Below, piece by piece: positions 59,315-62,837 of a stretch of 62,837 nt of DNA. The position numbers were made by a program, and so were the translations under genes. Within the stretch, counting starts at the first letter, position 1, and every line of letters starts with the position of its first letter. Source of the stretch: DATIRA01 sp964553405 (GTDB lineage: Bacteria; Pseudomonadota; Gammaproteobacteria; Steroidobacterales; Steroidobacteraceae); contig CAZKLS010000005.1 of NCBI GenBank assembly GCA_964553405.1, positions 1-62,837 on the forward strand, in the 5' to 3' direction. Under the pieces are notes generated by a model, which was not told where the DNA came from, did no database searches, and saw only the letters and a program-made list of their open reading frames with translations.

Positions 59315-59929
59315 TCAGCGGGCGGCACTGGAGGAGGCGCCGGCGCCCGGCGCGCCCTGCACGCCGCCCATCAGCGCGAGGCGCATGCCGGCCTCGACCG
59401 TCAGCGACGTGGGTTCGATCGCGCTCCTCGGCAGGAACAGCGTATAGCCGCCGACCATGTAGCTCATCGGCAGGTAGACCGCGACCAGCGTGCCGTCGTG
59501 GGCGCCGGATCCGAGCAGCGAGGCGTTCTCGGCCGTCACGAAGCCGATGACCCGGCCCGGGCCGAGCGGCACCAGCACCACGCGCTTCAGGTCGCTGCTG
59601 CGACCGGCAGCCGGAAAGAACTGCATGAAGTCGCGCGTTGCCACGTAGATCGTCTTGACCAGCGGAATGCGCTCGAGCAGATGATCGCCGACCCCGAGCA
59701 GGTTCCGGATCACGTAGGCGTTGACCGCGAGGCCGGCCAGGTACAGCAGCAGCAGCCCGGCCAGCAGGCCGAGCCCCGGCCAGTAGAAGCGCTCCGGCAG
59801 CACGAGCTTGATCACCGGGGACACGAGGCGCTCGGCGGCCAGCGCGAGCCAGTAGACGAGGTAGAGCGTCAGGCCGATCGGCAGGATCGCGACCAGCCCT
59901 TTCAGCATCGTGTTCCAGATTTTCTGCAT
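59315..59929 (-). CDS. DUF502-family membrane protein
   Basis: 204 residues with two N-terminal membrane helices (about 8-30 and 50-72) and a C-terminal beta-rich cytoplasmic part. IPLVKTIYVATRDFMQFF and the segment PMSYMVGGYTLFLPRSAIEPTSLTVEAGMRL, seen here in parts, mark DUF502. Function unknown. ATG at 59929. It is divergent from dacB. Confidence 0.88.
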   Translation of the reverse strand: MQKIWNTMLKGLVAILPIGLTLYLVYWLALAAERLVSPVIKLVLPERFYWPGLGLLAGLLLLYLAGLAVNAYVIRNLLGVGDHLLERIPLVKTIYVATRDFMQFFPAAGRSSDLKRVVLVPLGPGRVIGFVTAENASLLGSGAHDGTLVAVYLPMSYMVGGYTLFLPRSAIEPTSLTVEAGMRLALMGGVQGAPGAGASSSAAR

Positions 59930-60026
59930 GACACCGTCCCGCTGCGGGTCCCGAAGTATGAATAGCATGCACGGTCGCCGCCAGCGCGATCCCGTATCAT
60001 TCGACCCCTCCCTTCCCGGTTGCGCG

Positions 60027-61463
60027 ATGCCCCAGATTCTCCTTCTCGCCCTGCTGCTGCTTTCGATCACCTCCGCCACGGTGCTCGCCGACGGGCGGGA
60101 GCGCGAATACCTGCCGCCGGAAGTCGAGCGGGCGCTCGCGTCACGGCGCATTCCCGGGACCAGCCTGAGCGTCTACGTGCGCGACGTCGAGCGCAGCGAG
60201 CCGCTGCTGAGCTACTACGCCGACGTGCCGCGCAACCCGGCCTCCACGATGAAGGTCGTCACGACCTACGCCGCGCTGGAGACGCTGGGGCCGGCCTACA
60301 CCTGGACCACGCGGGCCTACGCCGCCGGGCCGGTGTCCGACCAGGTGCTCGAAGGCGACCTGGTCCTGCTCGGTGGCGGCGACCCGTTCATGACGGCCGA
60401 GCGCTGGTGGTCGTTCGTCAACGGGCTGCGCCAGGCGGGCATCGCCCACATCAAGGGCGACGTCGTCATCGACAACACCTATTTCGCGCCGCAGGGATTC
60501 GACCGTGCCGCGTTCGACAACCAGCCGTACCGCAGCTACAACGTGCTGCCGGACGCGCTGCTGGTCAATTTCCAGACCGTCACGCTGAACGTCGTCCCGG
60601 ACCCGGCGCGCGGCTCGGTGCGGGCGGCCGCGCATCCCTGGCCCGCCAATCTGGAGCTCGACACCAGTGCCCGCCTGCAGCCGGGACGCTGCCGCTCCCG
60701 CTCCGGCGGGCTCGTGATCGCGATGCCCGACGGGCCCTACGGCCAGCGGGTCAGCGTCGGCGGGCGTTACAGCTCCGGTTGCGGCCAGTACTCGATCAAC
60801 CGGGCCGTGATGCGCGCGCCGGACTTCACGTTCGGTACGTTCAAGACCTTCTGGACCCAGTCGGGCGGCACGCTCGCGGGCGGCATGCGGCTGGGCACGC
60901 TGCCTGGCGACGCACGCCTGGTGTACAGCCAGCAGTCGCTGACGCTCGCCGAGATCATCCGGCTGGTGAACAAGTTCTCGAGCAACGTGATGGCGCGGAT
61001 GCTGCTGCTCACGCTGGGCCGGGAAGCAACCGGCGCGCCCGGCAGCGCGGCCTCGGGTGCGCAGGCGGTCAAGGACTTCCTCGCCGAACGCGGGATACGC
61101 GCGCCCGCGCTGGTGATCGAGAACGGCTCGGGGCTCTCGCGCATCGAGCGCATCACCGCCGAAGGGTTGGCCGATGTCCTGCTCGACGCGCACCGCAGCC
61201 AGTACATGCCCGAGTTCGCGGCCTCGCTGCCGCTGTCGGCCACCGACGGAACGCTGCGGCGGCGTTTCCGCACGCCCGAGATGCAGGGCCGCCTGAGGAT
61301 GAAGACGGGGTCGCTCGAAGGCGTCAGCGCGCTGGCAGGCTACGTGCACGCCGCCTCCGGCCGGACCTACGTGGCGGTGATCATCCTGAACCACGACCTG
61401 GCCGACGACGGCGCAGGCGCGGCCGCGCAGTCCGCACTGGTCGAGTGGGTGTTCGCGCAGTAG
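60027..61463 (+). CDS. dacB: D-alanyl-D-alanine carboxypeptidase/endopeptidase (PBP4-type)
   Basis: 478 residues with a signal peptide (about 1-21). The penicillin-binding motifs are complete: SxxK as STMK near residue 76, SxN as SSNV near 321 and KTG as KTGSLEG near 426. The large insertion between SxxK and SxN is the class C hallmark. It trims or cleaves peptidoglycan cross-links in the periplasm. ATG at 60027. Confidence 0.95.
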   Translation: MPQILLLALLLLSITSATVLADGREREYLPPEVERALASRRIPGTSLSVYVRDVERSEPLLSYYADVPRNPASTMKVVTTYAALETLGPAYTWTTRAYAAGPVSDQVLEGDLVLLGGGDPFMTAERWWSFVNGLRQAGIAHIKGDVVIDNTYFAPQGFDRAAFDNQPYRSYNVLPDALLVNFQTVTLNVVPDPARGSVRAAAHPWPANLELDTSARLQPGRCRSRSGGLVIAMPDGPYGQRVSVGGRYSSGCGQYSINRAVMRAPDFTFGTFKTFWTQSGGTLAGGMRLGTLPGDARLVYSQQSLTLAEIIRLVNKFSSNVMARMLLLTLGREATGAPGSAASGAQAVKDFLAERGIRAPALVIENGSGLSRIERITAEGLADVLLDAHRSQYMPEFAASLPLSATDGTLRRRFRTPEMQGRLRMKTGSLEGVSALAGYVHAASGRTYVAVIILNHDLADDGAGAAAQSALVEWVFAQ

Positions 61464-61553
61464 CGGAGCCTCATCCTTTGGTCGAATGGGCGCCGGGCGA
61501 CGTGCCGGCGCTGGCTATACTTCGACCAGAGCGACTGCAGCAGGTGCGCGGCA

Positions 61554-61973
61554 ATGGCTTATGACCGCAAGAACGTGTTCGCCCGGATCGTCCGCGGCGA
61601 GATCCCCGCGCACAAGGTGTACGAGGACGAGCACACGCTGGCCTTCATGGACGTGATGCCGCAATCGGCCGGACATACGCTGGTCGTGCCGAAGGCCGAG
61701 GCCGAGGACATCTTCGAGGTGTCCGGCGAGGCGCTGGCCTCCACGATCATGACCACGCAACGGATCGCGCGCGCGGTCAGGAAGGCTTTCGATCCGCCCG
61801 GCGTGATGATCGCCCAGCTCAACGGCCGCGGTGCGGGGCAGAGCGTGTTCCACATTCATTTCCACGTCCTGCCAAGATACGAGGGCGTGGATTTCCGCTT
61901 CCACGCACGCGAGATGGCGGATCCGCAGGTGCTGGCGGAACATGCTGCGAGGATCCGCGCCGCGCTGGATTGA
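61554..61973 (+). CDS. HIT-family nucleotide hydrolase
   Basis: 139 residues. The histidine-triad FHIHFHVLPR lies near residue 102, and an early FARIVRGEIPAHKVYEDEHTLAFMD block matches HinT/HIT proteins. These hydrolyse nucleotide phosphoramidates or AMP conjugates. A TATACT (61516-61521) lies 32 bases before the ATG and may be its -10. Confidence 0.93.
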   Translation: MAYDRKNVFARIVRGEIPAHKVYEDEHTLAFMDVMPQSAGHTLVVPKAEAEDIFEVSGEALASTIMTTQRIARAVRKAFDPPGVMIAQLNGRGAGQSVFHIHFHVLPRYEGVDFRFHAREMADPQVLAEHAARIRAALD

Positions 61974-62014
61974 CGCGTCGGCTGGTGACAGACAGATCAG
62001 GGGAGCAGACGAGC

Positions 62015-62837
<823 letters not shown>

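Overview
The window is GC-rich, densely coding bacterial chromosome from a Gram-negative proteobacterium. The evidence for that is a cbb3 oxidase, a BamA/TamA-type outer-membrane protein, several lipoproteins with lipoboxes, chromosomal murB/dacB/nadE/acs, a GlnK-type PII protein and an E. coli-like LexA box. The mixture points to an aerobic-to-microaerobic, polyhydroxyalkanoate-storing gammaproteobacterium; this is inference, because no rRNA is present. Two runs of exactly 100 N (22364-22463 and 29011-29110) show a scaffolded draft assembly. I saw no tRNA, rRNA, CRISPR array, transposase or integrase.

Layout. 1-2.4 kb: ccoNOQP on the minus strand, with ccoP cut by the window edge. 2.6-9 kb: a tandem Usp protein, a REC-PAS-GGDEF-EAL protein, class I phaC and a ferredoxin reductase. 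9-16 kb: glnK with a sigma54/NtrC-like promoter, a ferredoxin, a short intergenic repeat element, qor, a BamA-like protein, CIA30, a zinc alcohol dehydrogenase, a thioesterase and an SDR. 16-20 kb: ilvH and ilvB placed head-to-head rather than in one operon, then chrA. 20-31 kb: a DsbA-like lipoprotein, gloA, murB, a glutamine-synthetase-family gene (gapped), two alpha/beta hydrolases, ilvA, an amidotransferase, a TolB-like/TPR membrane protein (gapped) and small membrane proteins. 31-37 kb: a Sel1-like protein, a DUF885 protein, an MFS exporter and a radical-SAM gene carrying a clear LexA box.

The most unusual part is 37.07-50.47 kb, a run of ten co-oriented, mostly overlapping or closely spaced genes. 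It encodes three lipoproteins, a membrane-anchored Ser/Thr-kinase-like protein with a large periplasmic repeat region, a degenerate FHA/TM/five-PEGA/FGE-sulfatase protein, a small Pro-rich exported protein, an ExbB/TolQ/MotA-type channel protein, an actin/Hsp70-like plus FHA protein, two vWA proteins and a fourth lipoprotein. Both vWA proteins begin with a near-identical membrane helix carrying an Asp (SMSFLDxIxCGFGA), which looks like the proton-accepting helix of ExbD/TolR/MotB. A convergent gene next door encodes a TPR protein ending in a TonB-C-like domain. I propose that this is a proton-motive-force-coupled, phosphorylation-controlled cell-envelope system in which vWA domains replace the usual ExbD/MotB periplasmic domain. 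Its function is unknown.

52-62.8 kb: a CFA-type methyltransferase and small membrane protein, the AmmeMemoRadiSam genes amrA/amrB with amrS divergent, nadE, a small Cys/His protein, an MBL-fold hydrolase, a DUF502 protein, dacB, a HIT protein and the first 274 codons of acs.
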